Of a stretch of 35,088 nt of DNA, positions 8,999-15,698 are shown in pieces. The position numbers and the translations under genes are program-made. Each line of letters begins with the position of its first letter. Within the stretch, counting starts at the first letter, position 1. The notes beneath the pieces are model-generated. The model was not told the DNA's origin. It saw nothing but the letters and a program-made list of their open reading frames with translations, and searched no databases. This DNA is from Faecalicatena fissicatena (GTDB lineage Bacteria > Bacillota > Clostridia > Lachnospirales > Lachnospiraceae). The stretch spans positions 1 to 35,088 of the forward strand of contig LDAQ01000068.1 in assembly GCA_001028025.1 (NCBI GenBank), in the 5' to 3' direction.

Positions 8999-9982
8999 CT
9001 AATCCAATTCTTTAGGGTCTAATATTTTTACCGAATCCCGGGCAATGAGCATTGGATCAATCACAAGTTTGACCGCATGATTCGGTTTGTCGGCACTGCC
9101 CGCCTTAGTCAGGATATTTTTGCAGAGCATCCCTGCCGAATCAAAAGCATGTCCAACCGTGGTGATTCCCGAAGCTGCCGCCCAGGGTAAATCATCATAA
9201 ACGATTAAACTAATGTCCTGTGGGAAAGACAGCTTCATTTCCTTGAGCGCAGCCACAGTCGCAGTAGCGATGATTTCATTCACTGCTAAAATAGCCGTAG
9301 GCTGCAATTCCTGAATATGGCTCTGTATCATTCCCCGGATGCTGTCATTATAGGGAATGTCATATAAGAAGCGGGAATCTACTTCCAGCCCGGCCTCTTC
9401 AAAGGCTCTTTTGTAGCCATCGCCTCTTTGCGGAAAATCTTCCCGGTATTTGTAAAGCATCAAAATATCTTCATGACCATTCTGCAGCAGATATTTTACC
9501 GCCCGGTATGTTCCCAGTTCATCATCAAAAAGGATGGTATCTGCTCCCTGGTGAGTGCACATAAATATCTGAATCACCGGTTTGCCATCCTCTACCATTT
9601 TTTCTATTTCCGGATAGCTGTAATTAGACACCGCAGCAAAAATCAATGCATCTATCCCCAGACGTTCCAGACAGGCAACATTTTGCTCTTCTCTGTCTGT
9701 GTCTTCATTACTAAATAAAACAATGATCTCGTATTCGTCTCCCAGTTCTTCGATAATCATCTGGATCAGATCATTGGTAAAAGGGTTTTTCGCCTCACTA
9801 AACATCAATCCTAACAGCTTACGGTTGCGGACTACCGCATGGTGAGTATAATTCACCTCTTTGCAGGCTTCAAGTACACGCTCCTTTATGCCGGGACGGG
9901 TGCTGTAATTGTCATTAAAAACCTTGTAAACCGTAGATACCGAAACTCCTGCTTTTTTTGCTACGTCTTTTATGGTGCCCAT
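8999..9982 (-). CDS. LacI/GalR-family transcriptional regulator of the sugar operon
   Basis: 327 aa, the usual LacI-family length. Residues 1-50 are the DNA-binding head, with the helix-turn-helix VAKKAGVSVSTVYKVFND. Residues about 58-325 are the periplasmic-binding-like sensor domain. The valine-tyrosine-lysine recognition sequence (STVYKV) differs from the common STVSRV, implying an operator unlike standard GalR sites. It heads the operon on the same strand as the transporter and hydrolase genes, so it is the likely local repressor, relieved by an imported sugar or its breakdown product. The ATG has an AGGAGG site 7 bp upstream. The promoter at 10046-10073 drives it. Confidence 0.93.
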   Translation of the reverse strand: MGTIKDVAKKAGVSVSTVYKVFNDNYSTRPGIKERVLEACKEVNYTHHAVVRNRKLLGLMFSEAKNPFTNDLIQMIIEELGDEYEIIVLFSNEDTDREEQNVACLERLGIDALIFAAVSNYSYPEIEKMVEDGKPVIQIFMCTHQGADTILFDDELGTYRAVKYLLQNGHEDILMLYKYREDFPQRGDGYKRAFEEAGLEVDSRFLYDIPYNDSIRGMIQSHIQELQPTAILAVNEIIATATVAALKEMKLSFPQDISLIVYDDLPWAAASGITTVGHAFDSAGMLCKNILTKAGSADKPNHAVKLVIDPMLIARDSVKILDPKELD

Positions 9983-10045
9983 ATTTATCCTCCTAAAGTC
10001 ATGCAGACAAACTATTAAATAATTTTTTCATCTTGATATAGCTAC

Positions 10046-10073
10046 ATTATATCAACTCAGAGAAAAAAGTCAA
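10046..10073 (-). promoter_or_regulatory. SigA-type promoter of the lacI-like gene / sugar operon
   Basis: Minus-strand TTGACT (10068-10073) and TATAAT (10046-10051) are separated by 16 bp, about 65 bp before the regulator ATG. Repeated TTCTCT motifs lie just upstream. Confidence 0.75.
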
Positions 10074-10080
10074 GCGAAAC

Positions 10081-10136
10081 AGAGAATATTTTCTCTATTT
10101 TTATTAGTTATTCTCTGTATTTCTCTATTTTTATTA
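10081..10136. repeat. Direct and inverted TTCTCT repeats upstream of the sugar operon promoter
   Basis: On the plus strand TTCTCTATTTTTATTA occurs at 10091-10106 and again at 10121-10136, exactly 30 bp apart, with another TTCTCT at 10111. AGAGAATATTTTCTCT at 10081-10096 is an inverted repeat. The phasing, about three helical turns, upstream of the -35 suggests binding sites for a regulator. Confidence 0.6.
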
Positions 10137-10199
10137 ATATTTTATCCGTTTTTATTACTTTGGAGACATTTAGCATCAAAAATGGCCTTAAGATTATGA

Positions 10200-10420
10200 G
10201 CAATAATCATGACCACCAGCTTAGCTGGTGGTTTGCTCTGTAAATGCAATATGGTACTTACATTCCCATTGTGTATGTGCTAAACTATTTTTGTCCATCT
10301 TGGGCACCTCCTTGATATTTTTTGTGCGGTTGGCGAACCTGCACTTATTACACCACGGAGGTTTTTCATGCTTGAAACTAAAGCTATTTGGGAACACACC
10401 TGCATAGCAGGTGGTTTATT
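10200..10420 (-). mobile_element. Internally deleted IS200/IS605-type element (PATE/MITE-like remnant)
   Basis: Two imperfectly matching end palindromes flank the remnant. One is ACCACCAGC-TTA-GCTGGTGGT at 10212-10232, the other CACCTGC-ATA-GCAGGTG at 10397-10413. Between them, on the minus strand, is the start of a TnpA gene with its AAGGAGGTG ribosome site, and nothing of the rest of the transposase. IS200/IS605 elements carry such subterminal hairpins at both ends. The exact cleavage ends cannot be fixed from one copy, so the limits are approximate. Confidence 0.75.
10221..10298 (-). pseudogene. IS200-type transposase TnpA, N-terminal remnant (25 codons)
   Basis: The minus-strand frame from the ATG at 10298 reads MDKNSLAHTQWECKYH and then IAFT, which matches the conserved beginning of IS200-family Y1 transposases. 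After about 20 residues the family sequence stops abruptly and joins the right-end hairpin, giving EQTTS and a TAA located in the hairpin loop. The HUH motif and catalytic tyrosine are missing, so it is inactive. It is the best evidence for the origin of the surrounding element. Confidence 0.8.
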
Positions 10421-10432
10421 TTTACTGCTAAT

Positions 10433-10477
10433 ACAAAGAAAACAGGGAGAAACGGCTGCACTGCCGTTTCTCCCTGT
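10433..10477 (-). terminator. Strong terminator with a 15-bp perfect stem
   Basis: Arms ACAGGGAGAAACGGC and GCCGTTTCTCCCTGT enclose a 6-nt loop (10442-10477). On the minus strand TTTTCTTTG follows. It lies after the toxin remnant and before the IS200 remnant, and would block transcription coming from the lysS side into the sugar operon. Confidence 0.75.
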
Positions 10478-10532
10478 CCTTTAGTTCCTCCACTACAGCG
10501 TCTTGTGAACATTGCAGTAGTTGATTTAAAAA

Positions 10533-10769
10533 CTACATCATCCTATTTTCATAGTCTTGCAGTTCGTGAAAAATATTATCAATAAATACAACCTTCTCCA
10601 CAATTCGATACAGCATAAAATATCTATGACCAAGGAAATTCATTCGATGATATCCCAACGCTTTAAGTCTTGGATTGTCACATAATTTCAAACTGCCTGC
10701 AACACTCTTTAAATAGCCCCTTTTCTGCCCATAGTATAAGAGGATTTTGTAATGATGTATAGTTTGCAA
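10533..10769 (-). pseudogene. RelE/ParE-type toxin, C-terminal remnant
   Basis: The last about 50 codons read LCDNPRLKALGYHRMNF, HRYFMLYRI and VFIDNIFHELQDYEN, the conserved end of RelE/ParE-family toxins (arginine, FMLYR strand, final DYEN). The first about 25 residues of the open frame do not match the family, there is no ATG (first possible start a TTG), and no antitoxin gene lies upstream. The sequence instead runs into the lysS terminator. I read it as a toxin gene whose 5' half was lost or frameshifted. A short functional protein is less likely. Confidence 0.65.
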
Positions 10770-10783
10770 ATTAGAGACAGCCC

Positions 10784-10821
10784 CAAAAAAGACCCTAAAA
10801 GATTTGTATCTTTCAAGGTCT
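10784..10821 (-). terminator. Terminator of the lysS operon
   Basis: Minus-strand arms AGACCTTGAAAGAT and ATCTTTTAGGGTCT pair over 14 positions (two G-U) around ACAA and are followed by TTTTTT. It lies about 95 bp after the lysS stop codon. Confidence 0.85.
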
Positions 10822-10913
10822 TCTATACTGATTATGCGATTTTTTTATCTTGGTACAAATTGCTGCATCGTTTGATGTAAGATGTATTTTTTCACCCTAT
10901 TATTGAAGATGAA

Positions 10914-12863
10914 TTAGTACAGCTTTGCCCCCGCCGGAATATGCTCATCTACCATCAGGCAGTGTAGCTTTTCCACACCATCTTCGTGATGAACAGCAGA
11001 GATTATCATACCGCAGGAATCAATTCCCATCATCGGACGAGGCGGCAGATTTGTGATTGCAATCAATGTCTTTCCTACCAGTTCTTCCGGTTCATAGGTA
11101 TCGTGGATACCGCTTAAAATTACGCGGTCAGTATCTGTTCCGTCATCTAAAATAAATTTCAGGAGCTTCTTGCTCTTAGGTACCGCTGTACATTCCTTTA
11201 CCTTAACAGCTCTGAAATCCGACTTGCTGAAAGTTTCGAAATCAATCATGTCTTCAAATAGTGGTTCAATCTGCACCTTTGAAAAATCAATCTTTTCAGA
11301 GGTCTGTTCTACTGGTGTTTCGGCTTTTTCAACTTTTTTAGCTGTGTCAGATCCACCCAGTGTCTTCATTGTCGGGAACAGCAGCACATCACGTATAGCA
11401 GCCGAGTCCGTCAGCAGCATACACATTCTGTCAATTCCGAATCCAATCCCTCCTGTAGGAGGCATTCCGATTTCCAGCGCATTGAGGAAATCTTCATCTG
11501 TAGTATTGGCTTCTTCATCCCCCTGCGCCAGCAGTTCTTCCTGCGCTTTGAATCTTTCTCTCTGATCGATGGGATCGTTCAGCTCAGAGTATGCATTTGC
11601 CATCTCCCATCCGTTCATAAAGAATTCGAACCTCTCCACATAGTCCGGATTTTCCGGTTTTTTCTTTGTAAGGGGTGAGATCTCAATCGGGTGATCCATA
11701 ACAAATGTAGGCTGCACCAGATGTTCTTCTACAAATTCTTCAAAGAACAGGCTCAGGATATCGCCTTTTTTATGTCTGTCTTCAAACTCAATGCCTTTTT
11801 CTTTTGCAAGCGCTTTTGCTTCTTCCGTTGTCTGGATCTCATTGAAATCAATGCCCGCATATTTTTTAACAGCATCAACCATTGTGATTCTCTCGAATGG
11901 CTTGCCCAGATCCATTTCAACACCGTTATATACGATTGTTGTTGTGCCCAGAACTTCCTGTGCTACATGGCGGTAAAGGTTCTCTGTCAGGTCCATCATG
12001 CCGTGATAATCTGTATATGCCTGATACAGCTCCATCAGCGTAAATTCCGGATTGTGTCTTGTGTCAAGTCCCTCGTTGCGGAAGACTCGTCCAATTTCAT
12101 AAACACGTTCCATACCGCCCACGATCAGTCTCTTCAAGTACAACTCAAGAGAGATGCGGAGTTTGAAGTCTTCATCCAGTGCGTTGAAGTGTGTCTCAAA
12201 AGGTCTTGCCGCAGCGCCGCCGGCGTTGCTGACGAGCATTGGAGTCTCCACTTCCATGAAACCATCTGCATCCAGGTATCTTCTGATGGCGCTCAGAATT
12301 TTGGAACGCTTGATGAAGGTATTTTTTACTTCAGGGTTCATGATAAGGTCTACATATCTCTGACGGTAACGTATGTCTGTGTTTGTCAGGCCGTGGAACT
12401 TCTCCGGCAGTATCTGAAGGCTCTTTGAAAGCAGTTTAACAGAGGATGCATGTATAGACATCTCCCCGGTCTTTGTCCGGAACACTTCGCCCACAATTCC
12501 CACGACATCGCCCACGTCCATTTTTTTGAATTCTTTATAAACATCCTCACCAATACTGTCTCTTGCTACGTATGACTGGATGTTGCCTTTCAGGTCCTGT
12601 ACGTTGCAGAAGGAAGCTTTTCCCATGACACGCTTGGACATCATTCGTCCTGCGATTGATACGGTCTTTCCTTCCAGTTCCTCGTACTGATCTTTGATTT
12701 CCTGGCTATGGTGTGTCTGGTCATATTTTGTGGTTACAAACGGGTCTTTGCCGTTTTGCTGCAGTTCAGCCAGCTTTTCACGGCGGACCTTTCTCAGCTG
12801 ATTCAGGTCTGGCTCCTGTGCGTTGTTCTGCTGTGTGTTCTTGTTATTTTTCTGTTCGGACAC
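10914..12863 (-). CDS. lysS: Lysyl-tRNA synthetase (class II) with a C-terminal tRNA-binding domain
   Basis: Charges tRNA-Lys with lysine using ATP. An N-terminal OB-fold anticodon-binding domain (about residues 65-160) precedes the class II catalytic core, with motif 2 around YEIGRVFRNEGLDTRHNPEF and motif 3 GIGFGIDRMCMLLTD. The core ends near residue 500, the normal length of bacterial LysS. A charged linker then leads to about 110 extra residues (540-649) resembling the Trbp111/MetG C-terminal tRNA-binding domain (FRAVKVKECTAVPKSKKL, ITNLPPRPMMGIDS). The extra domain probably raises tRNA affinity. The start is GTG, with AAGGAGAG upstream. It is the last gene of the birA-coaX-dusB-greA-lysS run, separated from greA by 71 bp holding a hairpin, and has a good terminator. 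Confidence 0.97.
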   Translation of the reverse strand: MSEQKNNKNTQQNNAQEPDLNQLRKVRREKLAELQQNGKDPFVTTKYDQTHHSQEIKDQYEELEGKTVSIAGRMMSKRVMGKASFCNVQDLKGNIQSYVARDSIGEDVYKEFKKMDVGDVVGIVGEVFRTKTGEMSIHASSVKLLSKSLQILPEKFHGLTNTDIRYRQRYVDLIMNPEVKNTFIKRSKILSAIRRYLDADGFMEVETPMLVSNAGGAAARPFETHFNALDEDFKLRISLELYLKRLIVGGMERVYEIGRVFRNEGLDTRHNPEFTLMELYQAYTDYHGMMDLTENLYRHVAQEVLGTTTIVYNGVEMDLGKPFERITMVDAVKKYAGIDFNEIQTTEEAKALAKEKGIEFEDRHKKGDILSLFFEEFVEEHLVQPTFVMDHPIEISPLTKKKPENPDYVERFEFFMNGWEMANAYSELNDPIDQRERFKAQEELLAQGDEEANTTDEDFLNALEIGMPPTGGIGFGIDRMCMLLTDSAAIRDVLLFPTMKTLGGSDTAKKVEKAETPVEQTSEKIDFSKVQIEPLFEDMIDFETFSKSDFRAVKVKECTAVPKSKKLLKFILDDGTDTDRVILSGIHDTYEPEELVGKTLIAITNLPPRPMMGIDSCGMIISAVHHEDGVEKLHCLMVDEHIPAGAKLY

Positions 12864-12893
12864 TGTTTTCTCTCCTTCCTTTATATGCGAATT

Positions 12894-12919
12894 CAGACCC
12901 CTTGTAGATAAGGGGTCTG
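12894..12919 (-). repeat. GACCCC-type hairpin between greA and lysS
   Basis: CAGACCCCTT (12894-12903) and AAGGGGTCTG (12910-12919) form a perfect 10-bp stem with a 6-nt loop, just after the greA stop and about 30 bp before the lysS start. There is no T tract. The arm AAGGGGTCTG is also part of the palindromes near birA and argF. Confidence 0.7.
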
Positions 12920-12934
12920 CATTTCATTGGTTTA

Positions 12935-13420
12935 TTACATTGAACGGCTGATCTCGAGCACTTTGTACTGAATCTGTCCGGCCTGTGTCTCCACCTCTAC
13001 TAAGTCTCCTGTCTTCCTGCCCATTAATGCCTGCCCTACCGGAGATTCATTGGAGATCTTTCCTTCCAGACTGTTTGCTTCTGTTGAACCAACAATTTTA
13101 AAGTCCATTTCCTCATCGTATGTGATATCAAATACTTTTACTTTACATCCTACATTGATTTTGTCGAAGTCTACTTCATCCTCAACAACTACCTCTGCAT
13201 TTTTAAGGATGCTTTCCAGCTCTTCGATACGGGCCTCGATATCGCGCTGCTCATCTTTTGCCGCATCATATTCTGCATTCTCAGATAAATCTCCCTGCTC
13301 TCTCGCTTCCTTAATCTTAGCTGCGACCTCTTTTCGTTTGACAACCTTCAGATTCTCCAACTCGTCTTCCAGTGACTTCAGGCCTGCATAAGTAAGTAAT
13401 CTTTTCTTTGCTTCTGCCAT
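12935..13420 (-). CDS. greA: Transcription elongation factor GreA
   Basis: 161 aa, the standard GreA length. Residues 1-75 form the antiparallel coiled coil that reaches into the RNA polymerase secondary channel. The acidic tip motif EAREQGDLSENAEYDAAK is intact; its acidic residues promote cleavage of backtracked RNA. The C-terminal FKBP-like domain (about 80-161) contains the typical ISNESPVGQALMGRKTGD. The ATG follows an AAAGGGAG site. It sits between dusB and lysS in the same direction, a common order in related clostridia. Confidence 0.98.
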   Translation of the reverse strand: MAEAKKRLLTYAGLKSLEDELENLKVVKRKEVAAKIKEAREQGDLSENAEYDAAKDEQRDIEARIEELESILKNAEVVVEDEVDFDKINVGCKVKVFDITYDEEMDFKIVGSTEANSLEGKISNESPVGQALMGRKTGDLVEVETQAGQIQYKVLEISRSM

Positions 13421-13563
13421 GTTAACTGCTCCCTTTCCTTTCTATTTCTTTCTTCTCGTTCTGTTCTTTTATTTATTAAGCTTGCTTCCGATCAGCATCA
13501 CAATACGCTGATTCTTGTCCTGTTTAAATTTATATTTCACAATTTCAATATTATACCCAATCC

Positions 13564-14523
13564 CTATAACGATGTCAAGATATTTTCAAGTTCTTCATAC
13601 GTCTCTACCTTATTAATAGCATCCCTCAGTCTTGCAGCACCGTGAAGGCCTTTTACATACCAGGCAACATGCTTCCGCATTTCCCGGATTCCAAGATACT
13701 CACCTTTGTACTCCAGCTGGAGGGCTGCATGGCGCAGCATGGTTTTCTTAACCTCTTCAAGTGAGGGCCTGGGAGGAAGTGTACCTGACTGTTCATACAC
13801 TGTCAGCTCAGAGAATATCCACGGGTTGCCCTGGGCGCCTCTGGCAATCATGACTCCATCGCAGCCTGTCTGTTCCCGCATGGCTATGGCTTTTTCTCCT
13901 GATGTAACATCACCGTTCCCTATAACCGGGATGGAGACGGCTTCTTTTACCTTTCGGATAATTTCCCAGTCTGCTTTCCCAGAATAATACTGTTCTCTTG
14001 TCCGTCCGTGAACACCTACGGCGGCTGCTCCCGCTTCCTCAATAATTTTTGCAATCTCGACTGCGTTGACATGATCCTCGTCAAAGCCTTTTCTGATCTT
14101 CACGGTCACCGGCTTTTTGATCGCCTTTACAACCGCGCTCACCAGCTCGTAGACCAGCTTTGGATTTTTCATTAATGCGGAGCCTTCTCCATTGCGGACT
14201 ACTTTTGGCACGGGACATCCCATATTTATGTCCAGAATAGCGAAGGGACGTTCCTCAATCTTCTTTGCCATCTCACTGACGATTTTAGGGTCGGAACCAA
14301 ACAGCTGCAGTGAGGCGGGCATTTCATCCGGATGGATCTCCAGAAGGCTTTCTGTATTCTTATTGTTATAAAGGATCCCTTTGGCGCTTACCATTTCCAT
14401 ACAGACAAGGCCCGCGCCCTGCTCTTTACAGAGCAAGCGAAATGGCAGGTCTGTTACTCCTGCCATGGGCCCTAGTATATAAGAATTTTGTAACTGCACA
14501 TTGCCGATTTTCAATTGTTTCAT
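13564..14523 (-). CDS. dusB: tRNA-dihydrouridine synthase, DusB type
   Basis: FMN enzyme reducing specific uridines of tRNA to dihydrouridine. 319 aa with a TIM barrel: LGPMAGVTDLPFRLLCKE near the start (FMN phosphate region), catalytic cysteine in NMGCPVPKVVRNGEGS, VTVKIRKGFD, and the FMN-binding VGVHGRTREQYYSG and VIGNGDV motifs. A helical C-terminal tRNA-binding domain follows (about 245-319). The gene lies 13 bp after coaX and before greA. DusB next to housekeeping genes in this order is typical of Lachnospiraceae-like genomes. Confidence 0.96.
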   Translation of the reverse strand: MKQLKIGNVQLQNSYILGPMAGVTDLPFRLLCKEQGAGLVCMEMVSAKGILYNNKNTESLLEIHPDEMPASLQLFGSDPKIVSEMAKKIEERPFAILDINMGCPVPKVVRNGEGSALMKNPKLVYELVSAVVKAIKKPVTVKIRKGFDEDHVNAVEIAKIIEEAGAAAVGVHGRTREQYYSGKADWEIIRKVKEAVSIPVIGNGDVTSGEKAIAMREQTGCDGVMIARGAQGNPWIFSELTVYEQSGTLPPRPSLEEVKKTMLRHAALQLEYKGEYLGIREMRKHVAWYVKGLHGAARLRDAINKVETYEELENILTSL

Positions 14524-14536
14524 GACTATTATCTCA

Positions 14537-15307
14537 CTATTTTCTGTTTTTATTATAAATCAGGCGAAGTCCGTCAAGTGTCAGATCAGGCCTGTATTCG
14601 TCTATACTATCGGTCTCCTTTGCAATGATTTTGCCAAGGCCGCCTGTGGCTACTACAGCAGCATTTTTGTAACCGGATTCTTCTTTGATTTTTCGAATGA
14701 TATACTCAGTCTGACCGATTGCCCCGTAGACAAGGCCCGCCTGCATACTGGAGATGGTTTCTTTTGCCAGGATGGACGATGGCTTCTTGATCTCGATGGC
14801 CGGAAGCATGGCAGCCCCGCCCCAGAGGGAACGTCCCGCAGTCTCGATCCCCGGTGCAGTGATACCTGCTTCAAAGGTACCGCCTGGCCCGATCAGGTCA
14901 TAGGTTGTCGCCGTCCCGAAGTCCACAACGATCACCGGGCCGCCGAACAGCTCATATCCAGCTACTGCGTCCACAATACGGTCAGGTCCGATTTCCTTCG
15001 GATTCTCGGTCACGATACGAATTCCTGTCTTGATCCCGGCAGAAACAACCAGCGGTTTTACATTCAGATACTTGATAATTCCATTCATCAGCGAATGCAT
15101 AATATCCGGCACTACAGACGCTATGATCACAGCGTCTACATCTTTCGCCCCCACATCCCGGTGCTCCAGTATACCGCAGATCGTAAAACCGTACTCATCC
15201 GAAGTCCTTGACCGTTTCGTAGTCATGCGGAAAGTTCCGAGCAGCTTATCATTATTAAATATACCTAATGTAATGTTTGTATTTCCCACATCAATCGTCA
15301 GTAACAT
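14537..15307 (-). CDS. coaX: Type III pantothenate kinase
   Basis: First step of coenzyme A synthesis: ATP-dependent phosphorylation of pantothenate. 256 aa, ASKHA fold. The N-terminal phosphate-binding motif LTIDVGNTNITLG has catalytic Asp6. GPDRIVDAVAGYELFG and VVDFGTATTYDLIGPGG follow, then AGITAPGIETAG. All CoaX signature elements are present. Its ATG lies inside the end of the upstream small gene (17-bp overlap), so the two are translationally coupled. Type III kinases need a monovalent cation and resist CoA feedback (family knowledge). Confidence 0.97.
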   Translation of the reverse strand: MLLTIDVGNTNITLGIFNNDKLLGTFRMTTKRSRTSDEYGFTICGILEHRDVGAKDVDAVIIASVVPDIMHSLMNGIIKYLNVKPLVVSAGIKTGIRIVTENPKEIGPDRIVDAVAGYELFGGPVIVVDFGTATTYDLIGPGGTFEAGITAPGIETAGRSLWGGAAMLPAIEIKKPSSILAKETISSMQAGLVYGAIGQTEYIIRKIKEESGYKNAAVVATGGLGKIIAKETDSIDEYRPDLTLDGLRLIYNKNRK

Positions 15308-15632
15308 CCATATCCTCCCCTAAGCAGAATACCTTATAGAACAGCTCCAGCGATTCGAAAAGCTCTGACTTCGTACGCTGGAGTTCTTTGATCTTCAACA
15401 CGCTGCCTATCTCATCAAACGTAAAATCATCCTCCCGGTGGTCCACCCTCAGTTCCAGGTTTCCCTGTTCATCATATACCACCATCAGCACACCGCCCAC
15501 ATCCTCCGTGTACAGCACACACATAATCTGCAGCTCCTGCTGAATATTATCCGGGAGCGTCTCAAACTCGGGGTTCAGATAGAACTTCTGCTCATACGAA
15601 CTGGCCCCGCACAGAACAACTTCCTCTTCCAT
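15291..15632 (-). CDS. Small acidic protein of unknown function (DUF6145-like)
   Basis: 113 aa, strongly acidic, no signal peptide or membrane segment. It starts MEEEVVLCGASSYEQKFYLNPEF and ends in an acidic tail. It resembles the small conserved proteins found between birA and coaX in clostridia, which I believe carry the label DUF6145; I am only moderately sure of the family number. Length, good ribosome site (AGGACGAATC before the ATG) and the coupled overlap with coaX support a real gene. No function can be assigned; its position suggests a link to biotin or CoA metabolism. Confidence 0.8.
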   Translation of the reverse strand: MEEEVVLCGASSYEQKFYLNPEFETLPDNIQQELQIMCVLYTEDVGGVLMVVYDEQGNLELRVDHREDDFTFDEIGSVLKIKELQRTKSELFESLELFYKVFCLGEDMDVTDD

Positions 15633-15652
15633 GATTCGTCCTTTCCCGCAGA

Positions 15653-15698
15653 GGGGTCAGACCCCTTTGCTCTCCATTTTCTGAATATTCTTAAAATT
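15653..15698. repeat. Repeat unit downstream of birA (palindrome plus 30-bp direct repeat)
   Basis: GGGGTCAGACCCC (15653-15665) is followed by a 30-bp sequence (15669-15698, beginning GCTCTCCATTTTCTG) that is identical to 16748-16777 after argF. The copy starts at the last base of the birA stop codon. Confidence 0.85.

Noticed and set aside
10081..10140. CRISPR-like array in the TTCTCT repeats
   Set aside because: Only two 16-bp units and one extra short motif, no equal spacers, no cas genes.
10374..10485. Plus-strand frame of 38 codons starting at an ATG behind GGAGG near 10365-10372
   Set aside because: It runs through the IS200 left-end hairpin and the strong terminator, so the sequence is explained by those structures.
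11691..12428. 245-codon open frame on the plus strand opposite lysS
   Set aside because: It is the complement of a highly conserved synthetase, has a cysteine- and phenylalanine-rich composition typical of antisense frames, and has no ribosome site or family resemblance.
14501..15211. 236-codon plus-strand open frame opposite coaX
   Set aside because: Fully antisense to an intact CoaX whose motifs are all present; the frame reads as low-complexity antisense protein with no recognisable domain.
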